Of a DNA stretch of 64,000 nt, positions 53,501 through 63,041 are shown piece after piece. The stretch is from VRUE01 sp963837735. GTDB lineage: Bacteria > Actinomycetota > Thermoleophilia > Solirubrobacterales > 70-9. A program made the translations under genes and the position numbers. The stretch lies in contig CAWIOM010000004.1 of the NCBI GenBank assembly GCA_963837735.1, forward strand, positions 186,001 to 250,000. Direction: 5' to 3'. The notes beneath the pieces are model-generated. The model worked only from the letters and a program-made list of their open reading frames with translations. It searched no databases and was not told the origin of the DNA. Numbering within the stretch: position 1 is the first letter of the stretch; the number at the start of each line of letters is the position of its first letter.

Positions 53501-53574
53501 TCGCGCCGATCTGCCGTCGCGACCGGGCGCCGGTCGAGCCGAGCGACGACGAGGACGAACAGGGCGAGCGATGA
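50535..53574 (+). CDS. addB: AddB-type nuclease/helicase subunit with C-terminal Fe-S nuclease, +1 frameshift near 53315
   Basis: Approximately 1013 residues. N-terminal helicase-like region with a degenerate Walker A (GPPNSGRAGR, no Lys), later motifs YGFDDLTRNQ, RSAGERGEAEAI, VFVASLQDGEFP and LFLSHRDSDE. The C-terminal PD-(D/E)xK nuclease has GGIVHEVLD, EIDGWRLHGAVDRVD and VLDYKLS with QLQLYLIAVAE. After the frameshift comes the Fe-S cysteine group GICPRFCEFAPICR. With AddA it resects double-strand breaks. GTG 50535 chosen (PLNLIQGPP); GTG 50526 is possible. The stop overlaps the addA start by 4 bp. Confidence 0.85.
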
Positions 53575-56500
53575 GCGGCCGGGTGCCCACCGAGGAGCAG
53601 CGGCGCGCGATCGAGACGACGGCCGCGGAGGCGATCGTCGAGGCCGGCGCCGGCACGGGCAAGACCGGCGTGATGGTCGACCGTTACTGCCGCCTTGTCT
53701 GCGAGCAGGGCGTCTCCCCCGATGCCGTCCTCGCCTTCACCTTCACCGACAAGGCCGCGGCGGAGCTGCGCCAGCGGATCCGAGCGGAGATCGAGCTGCG
53801 CGCGGAAGCGGGGTCCGAGCGCGCCCGTGAGCTGCTCCCCGGCCTGGGCAGCGCCTGGGTGACGACGATCCACGGCTTCTGCAACCGCCTGCTCGCGGCC
53901 CACCCGGTGGCGATCGGGATCGACCCCCGCTTCCGGGTGATCGACGCCCCGGAGGCCGAGCGGGCGGCAGGCGAGGCCTTCGACGCTGCGCTGGAGGAGT
54001 TCCTCGCCCTGGGCGAGGAGCAGCGCGAGGACACGGTCGCGGCCTTCGACGTCGGCGGGCTGCGGGGAATGGTGGTCGGCGCCCACGCCGAGCTGCGCAG
54101 CCGCGGCGCCGCCGAGCCCACCCTGCCCGAGCCCCCCGCCCCGGACCTGCCCGGGGCCCTGCGGCGCGCGGCCGATGCGGCCGAGCGCGCGGTGGAGGAG
54201 CTGAAGCCCGGCAGCGCCAACCGCGAGCTCGCCGAGCGCGCAGTCGAGTTGCTCGCGGACCCGGGGCGCCCACCGTCGCTCGACCAGCTCGCCTCACTGC
54301 GCACGGGGAGCAGGGCGAAGCCGCTCGCCGAGTACAGGGAGGCGATCGAGGCGGCGCTCTCCGCGGTCGCCGAGGCGGCCGAGGGCGGGCGCGCGTACCG
54401 CCACGTCGGCGAGCTGCTGACGCTCTTCTCGGCGCGCTTCGCGGCGGCCAAGGAACGGCGCGCCGGGATCGACTTCGAGGATCTGCAGATCCTCGCGGCG
54501 CGGCTGCTCGAGCGCACCGAGGCGGGCTCCGCGTACCGCTCGCGGTTCAGCCACCTGCTCGTCGACGAGTTCCAGGACACCAACCGCCTGCAGCTGCGGC
54601 TGATCGAAGCACTGCGCGGGCCCGCGACCCAGCTGATGGTCGTCGGCGACGAGCTGCAGTCGATCTACGGCTTCAGGCATGCCGACCTCGACGTCTTCCG
54701 CGAGCGGCGCGGCCGCGATCGAGGCGAGCCCCGGCGGGGAGGCGATCCCGCTGACCGGCAACTTCCGCTCGCGGCCGGAGGTGATCGGTGCCGTCAACGC
54801 GCTCGGCGCGAGCCTGCTCGGCGACGAGTTCCGGCCCCTGCGGGTCGGCGCCCCGCCGCGATCCGCTGAGCCCCCCGGCGAAGGGCCGGCGGTCGAGATG
54901 CTGCTCAGCACCCGCGAGGGCTGGGACGAGGACGAGATCCGGCTCGACCCCGCCACCGACGCGCGCACGCCCGCCAACCAGCTCGCCGAGGCGCGGTTCC
55001 TGGCCCTGCGCCTGCGCGAGCTGGCCGATCAGGGCGTCGATCGCGGCTCGATGGTCGTGCTGCTGCGCTCCTTCACACGGCTCGACGCCCACGAGGACTC
55101 GCTGCAGCGGGCCGGGCTGCGCCCCTATGTCGTCGGCGGCCGCGGCTACTGGTCCCAGCAGCAGGTCGCGGACGTCTGCGCCCTGCTGGCGACGATCGCC
55201 AACCCGCTCGAGGACGAAGCGCTGCTGGGCGCCCTCGCCTCGCCCGCCTGCGCACTCGCCCCCGACACGCTCTGGCTGCTTCGCGCCGCCGCCGGCAGGG
55301 GACGGCACATCTGGCCGACGATCGAGACGGCGGCCGGCCTGGCGGGGGCCGAGGGCACCGATCTCGAGCGGCTCGGGGCGATCCCCGAGGACGAGCTGTC
55401 GCTGCTGCGTGGCTTCGCCGAGACGCTGCACGGCCTGCGCCGGCGCGCAACCTCGCTCTCGCTCCCCGACCTGATCGACGCCGCCGTCACCGAGACCGGC
55501 TACGACCTCGCGGTGCTGATGCGCCCCTCCGGCGAGGCGCGCTTCGCAAACGTCCGCAAGCTGACCCGCCTGGCAGCCGACTTCGAGGCCGCCGAGGGGC
55601 GCGATCTGCGAGGGCTGCTCGACTTCCTCAGGGCGCGGGCCGACGCCGACGCGGACGCCCAGGCGGCAACCGCCGTCGAGGGCCACGACGGCGTTCGGAT
55701 CATGACCATCCACAGCGCCAAGGGCCTCGAGTTCGACGTCGTCGCGATCCCCCACCTCTCGCGCGGCCTGCTGCCCTTCGCCGGGACCCCCCTGCTCACC
55801 CTCGGTCGCGAGGCCGATCGGCCCCGGGTCGGGATGCAACTGCGGCGGCTCGGCGCCCGCGGGGTCAACCTCTACTCGCAGCGCGAGCTCTTCGAGGAGG
55901 CGCAGGCTCGCGAAGCCGGCGAGGAGCTGCGCCTCTTCCACGTCGGCGCCACCCGGGCGCGCGAGCGCCTCCTGCTCAGCGGCGTCGTCAACCCGAAGCC
56001 GAGCTCGCAGCCGACACCCGGGATGGCGGTGATGGAGCGCCTCGCCGCCGCCTTCGAGATCGACCGCGAGGAGGACTCGGCGATCCCCGTCCCGCCGCCG
56101 GAGCAGCGACCGGGGCTGGACCTGGAGCTCGGGCCCTCCGAGATCGCGGTGAGGGTGAACCGGCCCTCCGCCGAGCGGGCGCGGGAGCTGACCGCCCTGC
56201 GGCGCGAGCCGGATCCGGAGGCCGAACCCGGCGAGGGCCCCGCTCCCCTGGTCGGCCGGCGCTCGGCGGGGGCGCCGAGCCGCCCGCTCTCCTACACCGC
56301 GATCGCGGCCCGGGGCGGCGCTGAGGCCGCCCCCCTCGAGAGCGACGTGGCGCTGCGCGAGGGCGTCGGCGAGGGCTCGACGGGCGGCGAGGAGGCCGCG
56401 GCCAGGGGCCGGGCGGTCCATTCGCTGCTCGAGTGGAGCCAGGCCAACGGCTGGCGCGAGCCACCCGCTGAGCTGATCGAGCGGATCTCGGCTTCGGCCG

Positions 56501-56943
56501 AGGTCGGCGCCGTTTCCGAGCTGCCCGCGGCAGGCCTGCTGGAGCCCTGCCGGGCCTGGCTCGGGTCGGAGCTCTTCGCCGAGCGCGTGCGGGACCAGCG
56601 CAGCCGGGCAGAGGTGCCGATCCTGGTCAGGGTCGCCGACACCGTCCTGCGCGGCAAGATCGACCTCCTCGTCGAGCGGCCGGGATCAGCGCCGCTGATC
56701 GTCGACTTCAAGACCGACAAACTCGATGGCGCCGACCCCGCCGAGCTCGCCGGCCGCTACGAGATCCAGCGGGCGATCTATGCGCTGGCGGCCGCCGAGG
56801 CCCTGGAAGCATCCGAGGTCGAGCTCGCCTACGTCTTCCTCGAGCGCCCCGACGAGCCGGTCGTCTATCGCTGGGGGGCCGGCGAGGTCGAGGCCGGCCG
56901 CCGCCGGCTCGAGGCCGCCATCGCCGAGGTCGCCTCGGCCTGA
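53571..56943 (+). CDS. addA: AddA-type UvrD helicase-nuclease, +1 frameshift near 54705
   Basis: Approximately 1124 residues. Helicase motif I EAGAGTGKTGVMVDRY, Ia FTFTDKAAAELR, II LLVDEFQDTN with LRLIEAL, III VVGDELQSIYGFRHAD, IV GNFRSRPEVIGAVN (after the shift), V MTIHSAKGLEFDVVAIPHL, VI LFHVGATRARERL. The C-terminal nuclease has RGRAVHSLLEW, GKIDLLVERPG with VDFKTDK and YEIQRAIYALAAAEAL. The extra base at about 54705 lies between VFRER and AAAIEASPGG. Forms AddAB, the RecBCD-like repair enzyme of many actinobacteria and Firmicutes. Followed convergently by xseB, no gap. Confidence 0.92.
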
Positions 56944-57198
56944 TCAGCCCGTCGCCGAGGCGTCGAGCTTCTCGGCGAGCTCGTCGAGCTTCAGCTCCTT
57001 CAGACCCTCGCCGACCGCGTCGAGCTCGGCGGCGCAGTAGGTGACGAGCTCGCGGCCCTCCTTGCAGAGGTCGAGGGTCTCGCGCAGGCCGGCCTGGCCG
57101 GAGTCGAGGCGCTCGATGATCTGCTCGAGCCGCTCGACCGCCTGCTCGTAGGAGTCAAATTCCGCCCGCGTGCTCTGCTCTCGTTCGTTCGCGCTCAT
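56944..57198 (-). CDS. xseB: exodeoxyribonuclease VII small subunit
   Basis: 84 aa. A short N-terminal tail then the XseB helical hairpin FDSYEQAVERLEQIIERLDSGQAGLRETLDLCKEGRELVTYCAAELDAV. Several XseB copies wrap around XseA to form ExoVII, a processive single-strand DNA exonuclease. ATG 57198 lies 18 nt after the xseA stop. The last codon is one base from the convergent addA stop. Confidence 0.94.
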   Translation of the reverse strand: MSANEREQSTRAEFDSYEQAVERLEQIIERLDSGQAGLRETLDLCKEGRELVTYCAAELDAVGEGLKELKLDELAEKLDASATG

Positions 57199-57216
57199 GG
57201 TGACCGGAAGCCTCGC

Positions 57217-58548
57217 TCACTCTCTTCCGCGTCCGCCGCGGACGGGTTTCGTTCGAACCGTCCCATCGGAGAACCGCAGATTAATCTCCTCGGCGGCGCG
57301 CGCGTCCTCGGCGCTCGTCAGCGGCTCGCCGCCGGGGTCCTCGGCGAGGGCGTATCCGCGCTCGAGGGTGCGCTCGGGTTCGTGGGCGCGGAGAGCGACG
57401 ACCGCGCGGCGCAGCGCCTCGTGCTGGCGCTTGGCGTCGGGGCCCGCGGCGCGCGCCGGCGGCGCGCTGGAGGACGAGCGCGACCCGGCGCTGGTGACGC
57501 GCAGCCGCTCCTCGGTCCCGCGTTCGGAGGAGGCGCGGATCTCGCGCGTCTTCTGGTTGAGGGCGAGCCGCTCGCGGCGCAGGGCGCGGGCCGGGCCGCG
57601 GGCGAGGGCGACCAGGTGACGGGTGCGGACGCCGACGGCGCGCTCGCCGGCCCGGCGCAGCGCCCCGATCGCGCGCTCGAGATCGAGGCGGGCGCGCGCC
57701 GCAGTCGAGCGGCACGACAGCCTCGGGCGCGTGGGTCGGGGTCGAGCAGGCGAAGGCGGCGACGTCGTCGATCAGGGTCGAGTCGCGCTCGTGGCCGATC
57801 GCGCTGATCACCGGCACCCGCAGCATCGCCACCGTGCGGCAGAGGGTCTCGTCGCAGAAGGCCCAGAGGTCGGCGAGGCTGCCGCCGCCGCGGGTGACGA
57901 GGATCGTCTCGACCTCGGGCCGGGCGGCGAGGTCCTGGATCGCCGTCGCGATCGCCGGCGCCGCGCGCCGGTCCTGGACCGGGGCGAAGGCCCAGACGAT
58001 CGTTCCCGCCCAACCGCGCCGCGCGAGCCCGGCGAGCAGGTCGCGGCGGGCGGCGCCGCCCTCGGCGGTGACGACGCCGATCGTCTTCGGCAGCGCCGGG
58101 CGCGCCAGCTGCTTCTGCAGCTCGAACAGGCCCTCCGCCTGCAGCTGCTTGCGCAGCGCCTCGAGCCTGGCCATCAGGTCGCCCTCGCCGGCGAGCCGCA
58201 TGTGGGTCGCGCGGAAAGCAAAGCTCGGCGACGCCTGGCCGCCGCCCGGGTAGTAGTCGGGGCCGCCGGAGATGACGACTTCGGCGCCGTCGCGCAGGCC
58301 GCCCTCGGGCAGGCCGGCCCGCTCGAGGTCGTTGAGCCAGATCGACGCAGGGCACCGCGCCCTCCGCGTCTCGCATCTCGAAGTAGGCCTGGACCTTGCT
58401 GCGGCTGATCCCGGTCACCTCGCCGACCAGCTGCACGCGGGCGCGCCGCCGCATCTCCTCCTGCAGCTTCTTCGCGTAGCGGCCCGACGGCGAACGGGCC
58501 GGGAAGATCAGGCCCGGCGGCCTGCGGAGATATCTCCTCCTGCTCCAC
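57217..58548 (-). CDS. xseA: exodeoxyribonuclease VII large subunit, three +1 frameshifts
   Basis: Approximately 443 residues. The N-terminal OB fold (FAVGRYAKKLQEEMRRRARVQLVGEVTGISRSKVQAYFEMRDAEGAVPC, then SIWLNDLERAGLP) is followed by MRLAGEGDLMARLEALRKQLQAEG, ALPKTIGVVTAEGGAARRDLL, VTRGGGSLADLWAFCDE, VPVISAIGHERDSTLIDDVA and the C-terminal RTLERGYALAEDPGGEPLTSAEDARAAEEINLRFSDGTV. The frame shifts by +1 near 58483, 58347 and 57712; the motifs all survive, so sequence error is the best explanation. GTG 58548 is 7 nt after the HxlR stop. Confidence 0.9.
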
Positions 58549-58555
58549 GTGCCGG

Positions 58556-58894
58556 CTACGCCGCGCTCTTCCAGCGCCGCGCCCAGGCGCGCAGCTCGGA
58601 CATCGCCGGCCTCAGGTCGGCGCCCTTCTCGGTCAGCGAGTAGGTGACCCGGGTCGGCGTCCCCTCCTCGACCTGGCGCTCGACGACACCGGCGTCCTCG
58701 AGCTCGCGCAGCCGCTGAGAGAGCAGCCGGTCGGAGAGGCCCGGCACGGCCCTCGCGAGCTCGCCGAAGCGCAGCGGCCCCTCGGTCAGGGCGGAGACGA
58801 TCGCGCCCGTCCAGCGCTTGCCGATCAACTCGATCGCGGCGTGAAAGTGAGGGCAGACTCCCTGGGGCTGTCCGGTGGCGGGGGCAGCGTCCAC
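58556..58894 (-). CDS. HxlR-family winged-helix regulator
   Basis: 112 aa. CPHFHAAIELIGKRWTGAIVSALTEGPLRFGELARAVPGLSDRLLSQRLRELEDAGVVERQVEEGTPTRVTYSLTEKGADLRPAMSELRAWARRW is a full HxlR domain with the conserved Cys (residue 14) and recognition helix SDRLLSQRLREL. Family members often sense reactive aldehydes, oxidants or metabolites through the Cys. GTG 58894. A palindrome lies directly upstream; xseA follows in the same operon. Confidence 0.93.
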   Translation of the reverse strand: MDAAPATGQPQGVCPHFHAAIELIGKRWTGAIVSALTEGPLRFGELARAVPGLSDRLLSQRLRELEDAGVVERQVEEGTPTRVTYSLTEKGADLRPAMSELRAWARRWKSAA

Positions 58895-58902
58895 ACTCCG
58901 AG

Positions 58903-58917
58903 CTTACTGAACGTAAG
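58903..58917. promoter_or_regulatory. palindrome between divergent HxlR and MarP genes
   Basis: CTTAC-TGAAC-GTAAG, perfect 5-bp arms. It lies 9 nt before the HxlR start and touches the MarP GTG start. Only 22 nt separate the two genes, so an HxlR dimer here could control both. Candidate operator. Confidence 0.5.
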
Positions 58918-60104
58918 TGACGGGCTTTTCCGGCCCGGCCCCGCCTGCTTTCATTCAGCTCTTGACCGTTCTCGACTGGGGAATAATCGCCTTCACCCTC
59001 GCCCTCGGGCTCTGGGGCTACAGGCAGGGGCTGATCGTCGGGGTGCTGACCCTGGTCGGCTTCGCTGCCGGCGCCGTGATCGGCAGCCGGATGGCGCCCC
59101 TGATCCTCAGCCAGGGGAGCAAGTCGCCCTACGCGCCGCTGCTGGCCGCCCTCGGGGCCCTGATCCTCGGGGCGCTGGTCGCCGTCGCCCTCGAGAGCAT
59201 GGCCCTGGGGCTGCGGGCGAAGGTGATTCGCGGCCACCGGCTCCATCTCGCCGACGGCGCCGGCGGCGCCGCCCTCGTCGCCTGCGTCGCGCTCGGGGTC
59301 GTCTGGGTGTTCGGCGCGGTCGCCGTGCACGCCCCCGGCACCGCCGAGCTGCGAGGCGACGTGCAGCGCTCTCTGATCGTCCGCAGCCTCAACGAGCTGC
59401 TGCCGCCCTCGGGCCCGGTGTTGAACGCGCTCGACCGCGTCGACCCGGCGCCCTCGATAGTCGGGCCGGCGACGCCCGTCGCGCCGCCGGACGAGCGGAT
59501 CGGCCGCGATCCCGAGGTGCGGGCAGCCGGCCGCTCGGTGGTCCGCGTCCTCGGCAGCGCCTGTGGCCTCGGAGTCGAGGGCTCGGGCTGGGTCGTCGCC
59601 CCGGGCCTGGTCGTCACCGACGCCCACGTCATCGCCGGCGAGGACGACACCACGGTGACGACCCGGGGCGGCGGCTCCTTCGACGCGACCCCGGTCCACT
59701 ACGACACGACCAACGACCTTGCGATCCTCAGCGTCGAGGCCCCGGTCCCGGCGTTGCCCCTCGCCGAAACCGCCTCCACCGGCCAGGGCGCCGCCGTCCT
59801 CGGCTATCCCGACAACGGGCCCTTCGTCCTCGCTGCGGCCCGCTTCGGGGAAACCAGGGACGTGGTCAGCGAGGACTCCTACGGCCGCGGGCCGATCCGG
59901 CGCTCGATCAGCTCGCTTCGCGGCTCGGTGCGCAGTGGCAATTCGGGCGGCCCGCTGGTCGACGCCGATGGCCATGTCCTGGGCACCGTGTTCGCGACAA
60001 CGACGCTTGGAGACCCCGGCGGCTTCGCGATCCCCGACGACATCGTCGAGGCCGCGCTGGGACAGATCGGGCCCGAGGTCGACACGGGTCCTTGCACCGG
60101 CTGA
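58917..60104 (+). CDS. MarP-like membrane serine protease (CvpA domain plus trypsin fold)
   Basis: 395 aa. Four N-terminal membrane helices form a CvpA-like domain (residues about 16-135). The periplasmic chymotrypsin-like domain has catalytic His237 (TDAHVIAG), Asp267 (TTNDLAILS) and Ser343 (RSGNSGGPLVD). Mycobacterium MarP has a redox-tuning disulfide linking a Cys in the protease N terminus with one at the very C terminus; Cys216 and Cys393 hold those places here. MarP protects against acid and oxidative stress, in part by cleaving the peptidoglycan hydrolase RipA. GTG start at 58917; a downstream TTG near 58960 is the alternative. Confidence 0.9.
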   Translation: MTGFSGPAPPAFIQLLTVLDWGIIAFTLALGLWGYRQGLIVGVLTLVGFAAGAVIGSRMAPLILSQGSKSPYAPLLAALGALILGALVAVALESMALGLRAKVIRGHRLHLADGAGGAALVACVALGVVWVFGAVAVHAPGTAELRGDVQRSLIVRSLNELLPPSGPVLNALDRVDPAPSIVGPATPVAPPDERIGRDPEVRAAGRSVVRVLGSACGLGVEGSGWVVAPGLVVTDAHVIAGEDDTTVTTRGGGSFDATPVHYDTTNDLAILSVEAPVPALPLAETASTGQGAAVLGYPDNGPFVLAAARFGETRDVVSEDSYGRGPIRRSISSLRGSVRSGNSGGPLVDADGHVLGTVFATTTLGDPGGFAIPDDIVEAALGQIGPEVDTGPCTG

Positions 60105-60129
60105 GATTCGACGGCTACATTTCCCGGCA

Positions 60130-61863
60130 GTGAAAAGCCTTCCCTCTGAGGTGGAGCGGCGCCGCCGGCTCATCACCCGTGCCCTCCCCCTCGCGGTCAT
60201 CGCCTCCGTCGCCTTCGTGGCAGGCGCGGTCAACGGAGCCCCCGGCTCGCCCGAAAAGGATGCCGCCGCGCGCTTCGCCGAAGCCTGGGAAGAAGGGGAT
60301 TTCGGGGCGATGTACCGGGAGCTCAACCCCGCCTCAAAGCGAGCGATCTCGGTCAACGACTTCGTCCTCGCCTACCGCGAAGCGGAGGGCGTCGCGACCA
60401 TGCGCTCGCTGGAAGCCGCGTCCCCGGGCGACGCCGCCGAGGTCGACGGCGCCGAGGTCGTCCCCGTCCCGGTCCTCGTCGACACGGTCGCCTTCGGGCT
60501 GATCGATGACGACCTCGAGGTCCCCTACGAGGAAGGCGGGATCGCCTGGAACCGGGGGCTCCTCTTCCCGGGCCTGCGCAGGGGCGAGCACCTCGAGAAC
60601 GAGATCGAGCTGGCGCCGCGGGCGCCGATTCTGGCCGCCGACGGCACGCCGCTCGCCGCGGGCGAAGCGGACGCCCGCGAACACCCGCTGGGAAGCTCCT
60701 CGATCGACGTCACCGGCGAAATCGGGGTCGCCGAAGAAGAAGACCTCCCCGCCCTGACCCGGCAGGGTTTCTCGGCCGACACCCCGGTCGGCGTAAGCGG
60801 CCTCGAGCAGGCCTTCAACGCCCGTCTCGCCGGCAGGCCCGGTGGCTCGCTGCTGGCCGTCGCCGACCGGACCGGCTCGGCGCGGATCATCGCCAAGGGC
60901 CCTCCGAAGGCGGGAGCTCCGGTGAAGACGACGATCGACACCGGCCTCCAGGAAACGGCCGTCTCGGCCCTCGCCGGCCGCTCCGGGGGCGTCGCCGTCC
61001 TCGACGCCCGCAACGGCGACGTCAGGGCCCTGGCCGGCCAGGCCTTCTCGGCCCCGCAGCCGCCCGGCTCCACCTTCAAGATGATCACGACCACCGCCGC
61101 CCTGCAGAAGGGGATCGTCTCGCTCGACGACGAATTCGAAATCACCAACGGCGTCAACGTCGGCGGCCGCTTCATCGAAAACGCCAACGGCGAGTACTGC
61201 GGCGGGACCTTCCGGGAAGCGTTCGCCGAGTCCTGCAACGCGGACTTCGCCCCGCTCGGCCCGGAGATCGGCAACGACGAACTGGTCGGCACCGCGAAGC
61301 GCTTCGGCTTCAACGCCCCGCCGACGCTCTACGCGCCGCAGATCGCCGAACGGGTCGGCCTGCGGCAGTCGAGCATCCCCAGCGAGATCGGCGACGACCT
61401 CGACCTGGGCGTCAGCGCGATCGGTCAGGGCGAGGTCCTGGCGACGCCCCTGCAGATGGCGAGCGTCGCCCAGACGATCGCCAACGGCGGCGTCCGCGAG
61501 CCGACCTCGGTCGTCAACGAGAAGAAGCTGCGCCCCGACGCCAAGCCGGTGCGGGTGATGAAGAAGCAGGTGGCCGACGAGCTGACCGAACTGATGATCG
61601 GCGTCGTCACCGGCGGCACCGGGTTTGCCGGCGCGATCCCGCAAGCCCAGGTCGCGGGCAAGACCGGGACCGCCGAGCTCGGCCCCGAGCCGGGCCAGGA
61701 GGGCAAGGAAAACCCGGTTCAGATCAAGGACGCCTGGTTCGCCGCCTTCGCGCCCGCCGACGGCGCCAAGCTGGCAATCGGCGTGCTGCTCATCGACGCC
61801 GGTGCCGCGGGCGGGGAAGTCGCCGCCCCGATCGCCTCGCAGGTGCTCTCGGCCGGAATCTAG
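60130..61863 (+). CDS. penicillin-binding protein (transpeptidase) with NTF2-like N-terminal domain
   Basis: 577 aa. One membrane anchor (ALPLAVIASVAFVAGAV, residues 18-34), a MecA_N/NTF2-like domain (about 40-160), a dimerisation region, and a transpeptidase. Active-site motifs: SxxK at PPGSTFKM (Ser314, Lys317), SxN at ESCNADF (368-370), KTG at VAGKTGTAE (near 512). It cross-links peptidoglycan and is a beta-lactam target. Class B architecture similar to actinobacterial PbpA/FtsI relatives with MecA_N. GTG 60130, 26 nt after the MarP gene. The pair may form an envelope-maintenance operon. Confidence 0.93.
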   Translation: MKSLPSEVERRRRLITRALPLAVIASVAFVAGAVNGAPGSPEKDAAARFAEAWEEGDFGAMYRELNPASKRAISVNDFVLAYREAEGVATMRSLEAASPGDAAEVDGAEVVPVPVLVDTVAFGLIDDDLEVPYEEGGIAWNRGLLFPGLRRGEHLENEIELAPRAPILAADGTPLAAGEADAREHPLGSSSIDVTGEIGVAEEEDLPALTRQGFSADTPVGVSGLEQAFNARLAGRPGGSLLAVADRTGSARIIAKGPPKAGAPVKTTIDTGLQETAVSALAGRSGGVAVLDARNGDVRALAGQAFSAPQPPGSTFKMITTTAALQKGIVSLDDEFEITNGVNVGGRFIENANGEYCGGTFREAFAESCNADFAPLGPEIGNDELVGTAKRFGFNAPPTLYAPQIAERVGLRQSSIPSEIGDDLDLGVSAIGQGEVLATPLQMASVAQTIANGGVREPTSVVNEKKLRPDAKPVRVMKKQVADELTELMIGVVTGGTGFAGAIPQAQVAGKTGTAELGPEPGQEGKENPVQIKDAWFAAFAPADGAKLAIGVLLIDAGAAGGEVAAPIASQVLSAGI

Positions 61864-61866
61864 CCC

Positions 61867-62418
61867 CTAGAGGTCGAGCTCGACCTCGCCCTTTTCGCCG
61901 CCCGGGCTGTCGATGTGCAGCGTCAGCGGACGGTTCTGGGAAGCGTCGTCGGAGAGCAGGAAGAGGACCAGGGCGCCCTCGATCGGGCCCGACTGGGGGG
62001 TCGTGCTGAGCACGGGGATCTGTTCTTCGGCTTCGACTTCGCCGCCGAGCGGGAAGGCGTAGAGGCTTTCGCTGTCGAGCGACTCGAAGGGCTGGTGGTC
62101 CGCGTCCCTGATCGTGAACGAGCCCGGCAGCGGCTTCGCCTCGCCGGTTTCGTTCTGGACTTCGAGGAAGACGCCGAAATAGGTCGTTTCCGGCTTCGGC
62201 GGTGCCTGGCCGGTGAGGTAGGCCGAGTCCTCGTGGTCGTTCGGGTTCAGGTAGCGCGAGAAGACCACGTTGTATTGGAGTTCCCCGACCTCGACCGGCT
62301 CACCCTCGGCGACGTTCTTCTCGTGGCTTTCGTAGCCGCAGGCCGAAACGGTGACGGCGAGGGCCGCGAGGACGAGCGCGGCGAGCAGCAGCGGGACGAG
62401 TCGACGGGGGCTGGGCAT
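61867..62418 (-). CDS. lipoprotein with DUF4352-like domain
   Basis: 183 aa from ATG 62418. Signal MPSPRRLVPLLLAALVLAALAVTVSAC ends in a lipobox with lipidated Cys27. The mature part has beta strands VEVGELQYNVVFSRYLNP, TTYFGVFLEVQNETGEAKPLPGSFTIRDADHQPFESLD, GALVLFLLSDDASQNRPLTLHI, which fits the DUF4352 immunoprotective-extracellular-like beta sandwich. A longer upstream start (62481) would precede the signal and is unlikely. Convergent to the PBP gene with 3 nt between. Confidence 0.8.
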   Translation of the reverse strand: MPSPRRLVPLLLAALVLAALAVTVSACGYESHEKNVAEGEPVEVGELQYNVVFSRYLNPNDHEDSAYLTGQAPPKPETTYFGVFLEVQNETGEAKPLPGSFTIRDADHQPFESLDSESLYAFPLGGEVEAEEQIPVLSTTPQSGPIEGALVLFLLSDDASQNRPLTLHIDSPGGEKGEVELDL

Positions 62419-62449
62419 CGGCGGGCGGAAGTTTATTGACGGAGGTGGA

Positions 62450-62968
62450 TCAAGGGATGCCGGTCTCGTGGCGATTGCCACCGGCGAGGGCGAGCGGCGC
62501 CGGGGCGGCCTCGCCCGCCTCGAGCAGATCGCGCAGGCGGCGCAGCGCCGCCCGCCAATGCCGCTCCTGCCAGCGCGCGGTTCCGGAGGCGACCTCGAGC
62601 ACGCGATCGACCGGGTTGGAGGGCTCGGTCCAGTGGGAGACGATGACCTTGGTCAGCGATCCGGGCCCCTCGAGCAGCTCCCATACGGTGGTCGCCGGGA
62701 TCCTGTTGGCGCGGCCGCCGCAACCGTGCTCGACGATCCGGTGAGGGGGGTCGACCTCGTCGATCGCTGTGTCCATCCAGACAGAGCGCCGCCGCGGCCC
62801 GAGCCGGAAGCGGGCGCCGGCGCCGACCCCGGAGGACTCGATGCGGGTCAGGCGGAAGCCGGAGAGGAAGTGGTCCGTGAACGAGGGGCGCCGGGCGAGG
62901 TCGGCGACCGCCGCGAAAGCCTCCGCTCGCGGGACGTCGATTTCGATCTCTGCGCTGACCGGGCCCAT
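62450..62968 (-). CDS. SRPBCC (START/polyketide cyclase-like) ligand-binding protein
   Basis: 172 aa. MGPVSAEIEIDVPRAEAFAAVADLARRPSFTDHFLSGFRLTRIESSGVGAGARFRL is the first helix and strand of the SRPBCC fold; VDPPHRIVEHG, ATTVWELLEGPGSLTKVIVSHWTEP and the C-terminal helix WQERHWRAALRRLRDLLE follow. These bind hydrophobic ligands such as polyketides or aromatic compounds. The ligand is unknown. Starts 31 nt after an open gap upstream of the lipoprotein gene on the same strand. Confidence 0.9.
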   Translation of the reverse strand: MGPVSAEIEIDVPRAEAFAAVADLARRPSFTDHFLSGFRLTRIESSGVGAGARFRLGPRRRSVWMDTAIDEVDPPHRIVEHGCGGRANRIPATTVWELLEGPGSLTKVIVSHWTEPSNPVDRVLEVASGTARWQERHWRAALRRLRDLLEAGEAAPAPLALAGGNRHETGIP

Positions 62969-63041
62969 CGGCCGCGCGATTCTAGTTCACCGCCTTGATT
63001 GGGGATGCGCGCTACGATGCTCACAAGAGGAAGAAGGAGCA

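Noticed and set aside
49875..54086. 1403-residue open frame on the minus strand opposite addB/addA
   Set aside because: Composition is a Gly/Arg/Leu shadow, with no domain; the plus strand holds clear AddB and AddA motifs.
57318..60356. 1012-residue open minus-strand frame across MarP
   Set aside because: Shadow of MarP and PBP; only its xseA part is real and belongs to xseA.
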